From assembly GCA_018825725.1 (NCBI GenBank), contig JAHKBC010000166.1, positions 1 to 5,163 on the forward strand: DNA of 5,163 nt, in the 5' to 3' direction. This document shows, piece after piece, positions 1-5,163 of the stretch (position 1 is its first letter; each line of letters begins with the position of its first letter). A program made the translations under genes and the position numbers. Below the pieces are notes generated by a model. That model ran no database searches. It had not been told where the DNA came from and saw only the letters and a list, made by a program, of their open reading frames with translations. Source of the stretch: Candidatus Omnitrophota bacterium. Its GTDB lineage: Bacteria > Omnitrophota > Gorgyraeia > Gygaellales > Profunditerraquicolaceae.

Positions 1-213
1 CGGCCCGCGAAATGAACCAGCAGAAAGACGATTGGCCTTATCATAGCTGGATTTAAAAATAAAAGGTACGCCTACTTTTTCGGTAACTCCATTGATCCTT
101 TTGGCAGTTTCAAGACAGCCGGATTCCGATTCAATCACACATGGCCCGGCAATGAGTACCAACGGATGCCCGCCGCCGATTTTTATTTTTCCTATCTTTA
201 CTTCTTTTATCAT
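1..213 (-). CDS. kdsA: 3-deoxy-8-phosphooctulonate (Kdo-8-P) synthase, 5' part only
   Basis: The first 71 codons are present and the gene runs off the left edge. KdsA condenses phosphoenolpyruvate with D-arabinose-5-phosphate to Kdo-8-phosphate in the cytoplasm, the committed step to the LPS sugar Kdo. Visible family motifs are LIAGPCVIES (residues 20-29), the first strand of the TIM barrel, and FKSSYDKANR (53-62) followed by SFRGP (67-71), the substrate-binding stretch typical of KdsA rather than DAHP synthases. Cys25 in AGPC is the position that is Cys in metal-dependent KdsA (Aquifex type) and Asn in the metal-independent E. coli type, so a metal-dependent enzyme is inferred; the other metal ligands lie outside the window. 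The ATG at 213-211 puts the first barrel strand at the usual distance. A likely ribosome site AAGGGG (228-223) lies 9 nt upstream, inside a heptamer repeat. It follows kdsB by 34 bp on the same strand. Confidence 0.95.
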   Translation of the reverse strand, partial: MIKEVKIGKIKIGGGHPLVLIAGPCVIESESGCLETAKRINGVTEKVGVPFIFKSSYDKANRLSAGSFRGP

Positions 214-261
214 TACCCCTTACCCCTTATCAGTTAACACTTAACTCTTAACACTTATCCC
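213..261. repeat. Tandem heptamer array at the kdsB-kdsA junction
   Basis: On the plus strand the trinucleotide TTA recurs at exactly 7-bp steps: 213, 220, 227, 234, 241, 248 and 255. The tetramers following the seven TTAs are CCCC, CCCC, TCAG, ACAC, ACTC, ACAC and TCCC. The array therefore covers the last four kdsB codons including its stop, the entire 34-bp spacer, and the first base of the kdsA start codon. Read in the gene direction each unit carries TAA. Since 7 is not a multiple of 3, consecutive units place stops in all three frames, and the GGGG-containing units next to kdsA supply its ribosome-binding site. It resembles in form the short tandem heptanucleotide repeats known in cyanobacteria; any link is not implied. 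Confidence 0.85.
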
Positions 262-985
262 TCAAATACTCCTCGACCTTAGCTAAATCCTCAGGAGTAT
301 CTACTCCAATAGTATCGTATCTAGTTTCAATGACCTTAATCTTGTACCCCTCTTCCAAAACCCTCAACTGTTCCAGTTTTTCAATTCTTTCCAGGTTAGA
401 AACAGCCAGATTTTTATAAACAAAGATAAAATCCTTAGTATAACCGTACAAGCCGATATGTTTATAATAAACAGGGCTGGCTATATCGGAGTTTTCTGCC
501 CGCATTGGAATAGGGGCGCGTGAAAAATACATTGCAAACCCGTCCTTATCGACCACTACCTTGACCACATGCGGATCATTAATATCATTAATATTCTCAA
601 TCCTTCTCATTAACGTGGCCATATTCAAAGCCTTGTCTTCCAGTAGCGCTCCAGCAACATTGTCAATCATGGTAGGATGAATCAATGGCTCATCTCCCTG
701 GATATTAATAACCACTTTAACATCCAGAGGATTAATCACTTCAGCAATACGGTCTGTGCCCGAAACATGCGCCTTGGCAGTCATCACCACCTTAGCCCCG
801 AATTCCCTGGCTACAGACGCCACCTTTTCATCATCACAGGCTATAATCAACTCATCCAGAAGCTTGGCCTTTTTAGAGCGCTCCCAGACATGCTGGATCA
901 TAGGCTTACCTAGTAGATTAACCAATACCTTACCGGCGAAACGAGTCGACGAATATCTTGCCGGTATAACTCCTACGACTTCCAT
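248..985 (-). CDS. kdsB: 3-deoxy-manno-octulosonate cytidylyltransferase (CMP-Kdo synthetase)
   Basis: This cytoplasmic enzyme transfers CMP from CTP to Kdo, giving the activated donor used by the Kdo transferase WaaA. The 245-residue length matches the family (E. coli about 248). Motifs in order are: the nucleotide-binding loop IPARYSSTRFAGK (7-19), SGTDR (75-79), the metal-binding QGDEP (96-100, with Asp98), YFSRAPIP (153-160), KHIGLYGY (175-182), LEQLR (204-208) and GVDTPEDL (227-234), whose Asp229 aligns with the second Mg-binding Asp. All key residues appear intact. The ATG at 985-983 leads straight into the first strand and has a good ribosome site, AAGGAG, 6 nt upstream. It lies 10 bp downstream of rfaE1 and 34 bp upstream of kdsA, so co-transcription is expected. 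The last codons are part of a heptamer repeat, so the C-terminal residues may vary between relatives. Confidence 0.97.
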   Translation of the reverse strand: MEVVGVIPARYSSTRFAGKVLVNLLGKPMIQHVWERSKKAKLLDELIIACDDEKVASVAREFGAKVVMTAKAHVSGTDRIAEVINPLDVKVVINIQGDEPLIHPTMIDNVAGALLEDKALNMATLMRRIENINDINDPHVVKVVVDKDGFAMYFSRAPIPMRAENSDIASPVYYKHIGLYGYTKDFIFVYKNLAVSNLERIEKLEQLRVLEEGYKIKVIETRYDTIGVDTPEDLAKVEEYLRDKC

Positions 986-991
986 ATAATT

Positions 992-997
992 CTCCTT
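992..997 (-). promoter_or_regulatory. kdsB ribosome-binding site overlapping the rfaE1 stop codon
   Basis: AAGGAG read on the minus strand, 6 nt before the kdsB ATG. Its first two bases are the last two of the rfaE1 TAA stop (998-996), so a ribosome finishing rfaE1 sits on the kdsB initiation site. This arrangement suggests translational coupling; the coupling itself is inferred. Confidence 0.8.
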
Positions 998-2009
998 AGG
1001 GTAATCTGCTGATTAATTCCTTACGATTGGTTACGGCAGTGCCTAATTTTCCTACCACTATCCCTGCGGCAAAGTTAGCAATATGAGCCGCCTCTTCTTT
1101 GCTTGAGCCCGCGCTCAGGCCCAGGGTGAAATTGGCAATTACCGTATCGCCGGCTCCGGAAACATCAAAAACTTCCTGAGCCACCGTAGGTATATATGCA
1201 GGCAGTTTATCCTTTTGATAAAGTTTCATCCCGCTTTCGCCTAAAGTCACCAGCATGGAATCCAAACCCAGATATTTAAGGATATGCCCTGCGGCAAGGT
1301 CAATATCCCTTGAAGAATTCAAGCGGTAATCGTCAAGTTTAAAGGTGTTGGTATTATCCTTGATCTTCAGATTCTTTATAGCATTCTCCAGCTCTTTACG
1401 GTTAGGGGTGATCCCGGTAACTTGACGATAATACTGAAAATGCTCCTCTTTAGGATCCACGGTAATAATCTTCTTATGTTTTTTTGCCTGGGCAATTACC
1501 TCCTCCAAAAGATGCATATTAATAACTCCCTTGCCGTAATCTTCGATAATCACCGCGTCAAACTTACTTATATTATTTCTGATAAATTTGATAATCCGGT
1601 TGTTCAGAGAATCCGGCAAAGGCTCAAGATGCTCCCAATCTACCCTGACCACCTGCTGGTGCCCGGCAAGGATACGTGTTTTGACCGTTGTGCATCTATG
1701 AGGCTCGCTGAATACCGCAGAAGTGGATATCTTTCTCTTCTTAAACTCCGCCAAAAGAGAATTGGAATTCTTATCTTTACCGACTACTCCCAATAAACAA
1801 ACATCGGCATCCATGGAACGAATATTATAAGCAACATTAGCTGCCCCTCCGGGCATATAGGTGCGCCTGTTAGCCCAAACTACCGGGACCGGAGCTTCGG
1901 GAGAAATTCTGTCAACATTGCCCCAGATAAATTCATCAAGGATCAAATCCCCGATTACCATCACCTTAGCTCTATTGAACTTATTAACTATTTGTTTTAG
2001 ATTGCGCAT
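996..2009 (-). CDS. rfaE1: D-glycero-beta-D-manno-heptose-7-phosphate kinase, monofunctional (HldA / RfaE domain I type)
   Basis: A PfkB/ribokinase-fold kinase that uses ATP to phosphorylate C1 of heptose-7-phosphate, giving the 1,7-bisphosphate on the route to ADP-heptose for the LPS inner core. Visible motifs are: VMVIGDLILD (16-25); RISPEAPVPV (34-43), diagnostic of this kinase within PfkB; PGGAANVA (53-60); VDPK (184-187); TPN (201-203); and DVSGAGDTV (282-290), with Asp288 as the catalytic base in the anion-hole turn. At 337 residues it equals the N-terminal half of bifunctional E. coli HldE. It ends just after the kinase domain, so the ADP-heptose nucleotidyltransferase must be a separate gene not in this window. 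A lysine- and asparagine-rich stretch around 211-234 looks longer than in the E. coli protein. The ATG at 2009-2007 fits the family, but its ribosome site is weak (AAGAAA). It lies downstream of msbA after a 113-bp gap and 10 bp before kdsB. Confidence 0.95.
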   Translation of the reverse strand: MRNLKQIVNKFNRAKVMVIGDLILDEFIWGNVDRISPEAPVPVVWANRRTYMPGGAANVAYNIRSMDADVCLLGVVGKDKNSNSLLAEFKKRKISTSAVFSEPHRCTTVKTRILAGHQQVVRVDWEHLEPLPDSLNNRIIKFIRNNISKFDAVIIEDYGKGVINMHLLEEVIAQAKKHKKIITVDPKEEHFQYYRQVTGITPNRKELENAIKNLKIKDNTNTFKLDDYRLNSSRDIDLAAGHILKYLGLDSMLVTLGESGMKLYQKDKLPAYIPTVAQEVFDVSGAGDTVIANFTLGLSAGSSKEEAAHIANFAAGIVVGKLGTAVTNRKELISRLP

Positions 2010-2025
2010 AATTTTCTTAATCGCC

Positions 2026-2110
2026 AGTTGATTTTTGGGTATTTACTACGAGTCTTTCTCAAACCAACACGACCCTATAAATTTATCACAAATAAGCTTT
2101 GAAATCAACT
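2026..2110. repeat. 9-bp inverted repeat spanning the msbA-rfaE1 spacer
   Basis: AGTTGATTT at 2026-2034 and its exact reverse complement AAATCAACT at 2102-2110, separated by 67 bp, nearly fill the spacer between msbA and rfaE1. The pairing stops sharply at both ends. The inner sequence also holds the 10-bp palindrome ATAAATTTAT at 2077-2086. The long loop and lack of a following T-run make a terminator unlikely. A 9-bp match in AT-rich DNA could be chance. Confidence 0.4.
2080..2108 (-). promoter_or_regulatory. Possible internal sigma70-type promoter before rfaE1
   Basis: On the minus strand TTGATT (2108-2103), a 17-bp spacer and TAAATT (2085-2080) resemble -35 and -10 boxes, each with four of six consensus bases. 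It lies in the only sizeable gap of the minus-strand cluster, about 65 nt before rfaE1. Such matches are frequent in AT-rich spacers, so this is a weak call. If real it would let rfaE1-kdsB-kdsA be transcribed apart from msbA. Confidence 0.25.
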
Positions 2111-2122
2111 ATTTTCGGGAGA

Positions 2123-3913
2123 TTATCTCTTTAAATCCTGATTACAGTATAACCTATTATATAAGCCCTCTTTGGCAAGCAATTCGGAGTGATTCCCCTC
2201 TTCGACGATTCTACCCTGGTCAATAACAATGATATGAGAGGCATTCCTTACGGTGGAAAGTCGGTGGGCAATTACAAATACGGTCCTACCTTTAATCAGC
2301 CTGTTTAAAGCCTCTTGCACTATACGTTCTGCCTCAGTATCAAGCGCCGATGTAGCCTCATCAAGAATAAGTATGGGCGGATTTTTAAGAATAGCCCGCG
2401 CAATTGCAATACGCTGGCGCTCTCCACCGGAAAGCTTCATTCCCCTATCTCCGATTAAAGTATCGTAACCAGAGGAAAGACGGCTTATAAAATCATGGGC
2501 ATGGGCCTGCATGGCAGCCTGAACAATCTCCTCCTTTAAAGCCTCAGGTTTACCATAAGAAATATTCGCCCGTATAGTGTCATTAAAAAGAATAGTCTCC
2601 TGAGTTACCAAACCGATCTGCTGGCGCAGTGACTTAATAGTATAATTTTTAATATCTATTCCATCAATCAGTATCGCCCCTTTTTGCGGATCATAAAAAC
2701 GCGGCACCAGATCCACCAGGGTAGTCTTCCCCGAACCGCTAGGGCCCACAATAGCCAGAGCCTCACCCTTCTTTACATTCAAGCTTGCGCCTTTAAGGAC
2801 CGGCACATCGGCATAACTAAACCAGACATCCTGAAAAAGTATTTCGTTCTTGAATTCCGTAAAAATGGAAGCATTCTTTCTTTCAGCCACAGAAGCAACA
2901 GTATCAAAAATTTCATAGATACGGGTACTGGCGGCAGCTGCCTGTTGAATAAGGGAATTCACCTGGCTCAATTTTTTAAAAGGGCGCACAAGAGAAAGCA
3001 TCGAGCCTAAAAATAGCCCGAATACGCCAAAAGAAATTTTGCCGGCAATAACCTCTTTTCCTCCCCAGACAAAAACAAAGATACCAGCAATAGCCCCCAG
3101 GAATTCCGTAGCCGGAGATAACAATAGCGAGCGTTTAATACTCTTCATGGAAATCCGGTAATAATCATGATTGGCCTGATTAAACTTGGCAACCTCATGG
3201 CCCTCCATATTAAAAGCCTTGATAATCTTGGCTCCCAAAATACCTTCATAAAGGAAAGAGTTGATATCCGCCATCTTTTCCTGGCTCCTGCGGGAAAGCT
3301 TGCGCAGCATTCTGCCCACCTTTATTATCGGAAGGCTGATTAATGGCAGTAATACTAAAGCAGTCAAAGCCATCTTCCAATGAATGAAAAAGATCAAAAA
3401 AGTAAAAACAACTACCTGAAGGAATTGATAAATGACATCAGTGGTAGCATAAGCCACGGCAGTTTCTACCAGTTTTACGTCATTGGTAATACGCGAGATT
3501 AATTCCCCTCCCCGGCTATGCACAAAAAAGTCCAGCGAGAGCCCCTGGAATTTGGCATAAAGTTTGTTTCTTATGTCTCTTACAACCAGCTGGCCTATGT
3601 TCGACATAAAATAACTCTGGAAGAAAGTAAAAACCCCCTTGAGAAGAAAAAGTACAACTACGGCAAAAGAAATATAATAAAGCAGGCTCAGCTGATTACT
3701 ATTATTCAAATAGTCCACGAAATTACTTAAAAATTCCGGCAGCTTTGCAGGAATGATTATTTTTTTATTGGTAAGAATTTTATCTGCAACCGGTACAATC
3801 ATGCCTATTGAAATACCGTCAAAAAGAGCAGAAAACCCCATAAATACCCCGGCTAAACCCAGAATATTAATATACGGCTTGACGAATTTCAACAACCTTA
3901 AGTAATCGCGCAT
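2123..3913 (-). CDS. msbA: MsbA-type ABC transporter, lipid A-core flippase (half-transporter, TMD-NBD fusion)
   Basis: A 596-residue inner-membrane ABC half-transporter that should act as a homodimer. The N-terminal part (about 1-320) has six hydrophobic segments, near 14-40, 74-100, 155-177, 179-198, 264-286 and 292-310. The ATPase domain starts near 357 and has a complete set of motifs: A-loop Tyr367, Walker A GPSGSGKTT (390-398), Q-loop Gln438, signature LSGGERQR (494-501), Walker B ILILDE (514-519) with catalytic Glu519, D-loop SALD (522-525) and H-loop His550. Length and exporter fold match MsbA (about 580). Sequence alone separates MsbA poorly from multidrug exporters of the same family; lying between lpxB and the heptose/Kdo genes makes lipid A-core flipping the best reading. 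The start ATG (3913-3911) has GAGAG 8 nt upstream. It is the first gene of the minus-strand group, preceded by a leader of about 115 nt if the promoter proposed here is right. Confidence 0.88.
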   Translation of the reverse strand: MRDYLRLLKFVKPYINILGLAGVFMGFSALFDGISIGMIVPVADKILTNKKIIIPAKLPEFLSNFVDYLNNSNQLSLLYYISFAVVVLFLLKGVFTFFQSYFMSNIGQLVVRDIRNKLYAKFQGLSLDFFVHSRGGELISRITNDVKLVETAVAYATTDVIYQFLQVVVFTFLIFFIHWKMALTALVLLPLISLPIIKVGRMLRKLSRRSQEKMADINSFLYEGILGAKIIKAFNMEGHEVAKFNQANHDYYRISMKSIKRSLLLSPATEFLGAIAGIFVFVWGGKEVIAGKISFGVFGLFLGSMLSLVRPFKKLSQVNSLIQQAAAASTRIYEIFDTVASVAERKNASIFTEFKNEILFQDVWFSYADVPVLKGASLNVKKGEALAIVGPSGSGKTTLVDLVPRFYDPQKGAILIDGIDIKNYTIKSLRQQIGLVTQETILFNDTIRANISYGKPEALKEEIVQAAMQAHAHDFISRLSSGYDTLIGDRGMKLSGGERQRIAIARAILKNPPILILDEATSALDTEAERIVQEALNRLIKGRTVFVIAHRLSTVRNASHIIVIDQGRIVEEGNHSELLAKEGLYNRLYCNQDLKR

Positions 3914-3979
3914 AAATTTTACTCTCTTTTTTTATGTCGGAAAATTTATCCTTAAAGCGTGCGCATAAAAATTTTAGTC
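3908..3979. repeat. Imperfect direct repeat of the msbA start region in its own leader
   Basis: The plus-strand stretch 3908-3924, which includes the msbA start codon, recurs at 3961-3979 with two extra A residues and one C-to-G change. In the gene direction the cores read AAAATTTATGCGC (start region) and AAAATTTTTATGCGC (leader copy). A shorter relative, AAAATTATGCGC, overlaps the rfaE1 start at 2015-2004. The leader copy has its own ATG, opening a five-codon frame (3966-3952) of Met-Arg-Thr-Leu-stop with no clear ribosome site. Origin by local duplication is inferred; AT-rich composition could account for part of the likeness. Confidence 0.5.
3922..3926 (-). promoter_or_regulatory. msbA ribosome-binding site
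   Basis: GAGAG on the minus strand, 8 nt before the msbA ATG, within a purine-rich run. It supports the chosen start and is absent from the duplicated start-like copy 53 bp upstream. Confidence 0.6.
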
Positions 3980-3985
3980 GCTTTA
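3953..3985 (-). other. Possible hairpin in the msbA leader
   Basis: TAAAGCG (3953-3959) and CGCTTTA (3979-3985) are perfect reverse complements separated by 19 bp. In the predicted msbA mRNA they could form a 7-bp stem, with the duplicated ATGCGC word in the loop and the stop of the five-codon frame overlapping the stem. No T-run follows, so it is not a classical terminator. The stem is short and its stability was not computed. Confidence 0.3.
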
Positions 3986-4036
3986 TTTATGAAATTTTAA
4001 AGCCTTTACGCAAGGGATAACTGGCTATTAGTTCAT

Positions 4037-4065
4037 ATCTTAACATAACGCCTGCTTTTTGTCGA
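4037..4065 (-). promoter_or_regulatory. Candidate sigma70-type promoter for msbA and the downstream core genes
   Basis: Read on the minus strand, TCGACA (4065-4060, five of six consensus bases) is followed by a 17-bp spacer and TAAGAT (4042-4037, four of six). The predicted transcription start is near 4030, giving an msbA leader of about 115 nt. It is the best promoter-like pair I found on this strand between the divergent genes, and the only one likely to serve the whole minus-strand group. Confidence 0.55.
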
Positions 4066-4074
4066 GCAATTTAG

Positions 4075-4100
4075 AGATTACTAAGATTAAAAGATTTTAG
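4075..4100. promoter_or_regulatory. Possible operator between the divergent promoters: AGATT repeats and a dyad
   Basis: The word AGATT occurs three times at 4075, 4084 and 4092, spaced 9 and 8 bp. Within it, 4081-4100 is an imperfect palindrome: CTAAGATT and GATTTTAG around AAAA, six of eight positions pairing, the other two being G-T. It fills the space between the two facing -35 boxes, just beside the plus-strand -35. The position suits a regulator binding site; no regulator is identified and AT-rich chance similarity is possible. Confidence 0.3.
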
Positions 4101-4129
4101 TTGCAAGTAGATACAGTATTTGTTAATAT
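4101..4129 (+). promoter_or_regulatory. Candidate sigma70-type promoter for the oxidoreductase-lpxB genes
   Basis: TTGCAA (4101-4106), a 17-bp spacer and TAATAT (4124-4129), each box with four of six consensus bases. A start about 7 nt past the -10 box falls at about 4136, adjacent to the A of the ATG at 4137. There is no ribosome-binding sequence before that ATG, which fits a leaderless or nearly leaderless transcript. Confidence 0.5.
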
Positions 4130-4136
4130 CACTACT

Positions 4137-5063
4137 ATGAATAAATTAAGGATAGGAGTGGTGGGAACCGGACATTTAGGCAGCCTGCATGCCAAAATAT
4201 ACAAAGAAATCCCGGAGTGTGAATTAGCTGCAATCTGCGATATCAATAAACCTCTCTTGGAAAAAATATCATCTTCTCTCGGCGTAAGCGCGTATACCGA
4301 TTACCGAAAGATTTTCGACAAAATCGACGCGGTAAGTATTTGCGTACCCACTAAAAACCACGCCTTGGTTGCCGCGGAGTTCCTTAAAAATAAAATCCCC
4401 TGCCTGGTGGAAAAACCCTTCACTACCAATCTTAAAGAAGCAGATCAATTGATCAAGCTTGCCAAAAAGAATAAACTCATCCTTCAGGTAGGCCACATCG
4501 AAAGGTTTAATTCCGCTTTTGGCGCCACCAAGAAACTTATCAAAGAGCCGCGTTTTATCGAATGCCACCGTTTAAGCCCATTTCCTAACCGTTCGCTGGA
4601 TATAGGAGCGGTATTGGATATCATGATCCATGACATAGATATAATCCTGGGGTTAATCCCTTCCAAGATAAAAAAAATCGAAGCCGTGGGAGTAAATGTC
4701 CTTACTGCCTTCGAAGATATCGCCAATGCCCGGATCACATTTGCGAATGGCTGCGTAGTCAACCTTACCGCCAGCCGGGTCTCGGATGAAGTAATGCGAA
4801 AAATACGCATTTTCCAGAAAGAGGCCTATATCTCTTTAGACTATAAAGATGCCCGGGCAACTGTTTACAGTAAAAAGGGGCAGGTAATTTCAAAAGAAGA
4901 CCTTCCTATCGAAAAAGAACAACCGCTGCAAAAAGAATTACGCTCTTTTGTGGAATGCGTTCAGAAAAACATTCCTCCTTTAGTAACCGGAGATATTGCC
5001 CGTCAGGCCTTAAAGGTAGCCCTCATTATCCAAAAGGATATATGGAAGAAAAAAAGATCCTGA
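4137..5063 (+). CDS. Gfo/Idh/MocA-family oxidoreductase, probable UDP-GlcNAc 3-dehydrogenase (GnnA-like)
   Basis: A 308-residue NAD(P)-dependent sugar oxidoreductase. The N-terminal Rossmann fold shows GVVGTGHLG (7-15, the GxxGxGxxG pattern), Asp35 at the end of the second strand, and the family motif EKP (92-94) with the substrate-side Lys93. The C-terminal domain has GHIERFN (119-125) and DIMIHDID (161-168), with His165 the likely catalytic residue. Glycine-rich loop, EKP and the HD motif are all intact. In Acidithiobacillus, GnnA of this family oxidises C3 of UDP-GlcNAc and its gene lies between lpxA and lpxB; here the gene overlaps lpxB by 22 bp, so the same lipid A role is inferred. The partner aminotransferase GnnB is not in the window. 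A WlbA-like or other sugar substrate remains possible. I chose ATG 4137 over an in-frame TTG at 4101 because the Rossmann strand then starts at the usual place and the TTG coincides with a -35 box. Confidence 0.85.
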   Translation: MNKLRIGVVGTGHLGSLHAKIYKEIPECELAAICDINKPLLEKISSSLGVSAYTDYRKIFDKIDAVSICVPTKNHALVAAEFLKNKIPCLVEKPFTTNLKEADQLIKLAKKNKLILQVGHIERFNSAFGATKKLIKEPRFIECHRLSPFPNRSLDIGAVLDIMIHDIDIILGLIPSKIKKIEAVGVNVLTAFEDIANARITFANGCVVNLTASRVSDEVMRKIRIFQKEAYISLDYKDARATVYSKKGQVISKEDLPIEKEQPLQKELRSFVECVQKNIPPLVTGDIARQALKVALIIQKDIWKKKRS

Positions 5064-5163
5064 TTATTTGCGGAGAAGCCTCGGGCGACCTGCATGCCGC
5101 AAACCTGGCAAAAGCCATAAAAAAAATAAATCCTTCGGTTAAAATTTCCGCGGTGGGCGGAAA
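5042..5163 (+). CDS. lpxB: Lipid-A-disaccharide synthase, N-terminal part only
   Basis: Forty codons are visible before the right edge. The motif ILIICGEASGDLHAANL (6-22), followed by AVGG (37-40), is the hallmark N-terminus of LpxB, a GT-B glycosyltransferase that joins UDP-2,3-diacylglucosamine to lipid X, making the lipid A disaccharide at the cytoplasmic face of the inner membrane. The GEASGD motif is intact. The ATG at 5042 lies within the last codons of the oxidoreductase gene, in another frame, with a 22-bp overlap counting that gene's stop. AAAAGGA (5032-5038) precedes it at a tight 3-nt spacing. The overlap points to translational coupling, which supports a shared lipid A role for the two genes. 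Confidence 0.93.
   Translation, partial: MEEKKILIICGEASGDLHAANLAKAIKKINPSVKISAVGG

Noticed and set aside
213..261. Heptamer array as a CRISPR or transcription terminator
   Set aside because: Units are only 7 bp with no spacers, and there is no dyad followed by a T-run; a plain tandem repeat explains it.
2026..2110. Inverted repeat after msbA as a rho-independent terminator
   Set aside because: The arms are 67 bp apart, are AT-rich and are not followed by a T-run in the direction of transcription.
2035..2226. Plus-strand frame of 63 codons across the msbA-rfaE1 spacer
   Set aside because: It has a non-ATG start and no ribosome site, its second half lies antisense to the msbA C-terminus, and it resembles no known protein.
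2684..3010. Plus-strand frame of about 108 codons antisense to msbA
   Set aside because: It lies wholly inside the msbA coding region, with no domain or initiation signal.
2123..3913. MsbA-like protein as a general multidrug exporter
   Set aside because: Sequence alone cannot exclude it, but the position beside lpxB, rfaE1, kdsB and kdsA makes lipid A-core export the more economical assignment.
4101..4136. Twelve-residue N-terminal extension of the oxidoreductase from a TTG at 4101
   Set aside because: It has no ribosome site, the TTG is part of the likely -35 box, and the Rossmann strand starts directly after the ATG at 4137 as is normal for the family.
4484..4810. Minus-strand frame of about 108 codons antisense to the oxidoreductase
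   Set aside because: The opposite strand encodes a motif-complete protein; this frame has no ribosome site or domain and is a shadow.

Overview
The window is a lipopolysaccharide (LPS) block from a diderm bacterium. It carries parts of the Kdo, heptose, lipid A and lipid A-export pathways: kdsA, kdsB, a heptose-7-phosphate kinase, an MsbA-type flippase, a sugar-nucleotide oxidoreductase and lpxB. Moderate-to-low G+C, compact spacing and a stand-alone heptose kinase fit an environmental or metagenomic lineage such as Omnitrophota or a deltaproteobacterial relative. That placement is a guess from gene content, because no taxonomic marker gene is present.

Layout. On the minus strand, read right to left, lie msbA (3913-2123), the heptose kinase rfaE1 (2009-996), kdsB (985-248) and the 5' part of kdsA (213 to the left edge). 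Spacings are 113, 10 and 34 bp. On the plus strand, divergent from msbA, a Gfo/Idh/MocA oxidoreductase (4137-5063) overlaps by 22 bp the start of lpxB (5042 to the right edge). The 223-bp region between msbA and the oxidoreductase holds a candidate promoter for each direction, with a small dyad and repeated AGATT words between them.

How the genes work together. KdsA makes Kdo-8-phosphate and KdsB activates Kdo as CMP-Kdo. RfaE1 phosphorylates heptose-7-phosphate on the way to ADP-heptose. LpxB condenses the two glucosamine units of lipid A, and MsbA flips the core-lipid A across the inner membrane. The oxidoreductase next to lpxB resembles GnnA, which oxidises C3 of UDP-GlcNAc so that lipid A can carry amide-linked acyl chains at that position; this assignment is an inference.

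Non-coding points of note are: a perfect-period heptamer array (213-261) that forms the whole kdsB-kdsA junction; a promoter whose predicted transcription start falls on the oxidoreductase ATG, suggesting a leaderless mRNA; and a duplicated start-codon region in the msbA leader. The proteins belong to known families, and I saw no wholly new system. No RNA gene, CRISPR array or insertion sequence was seen.
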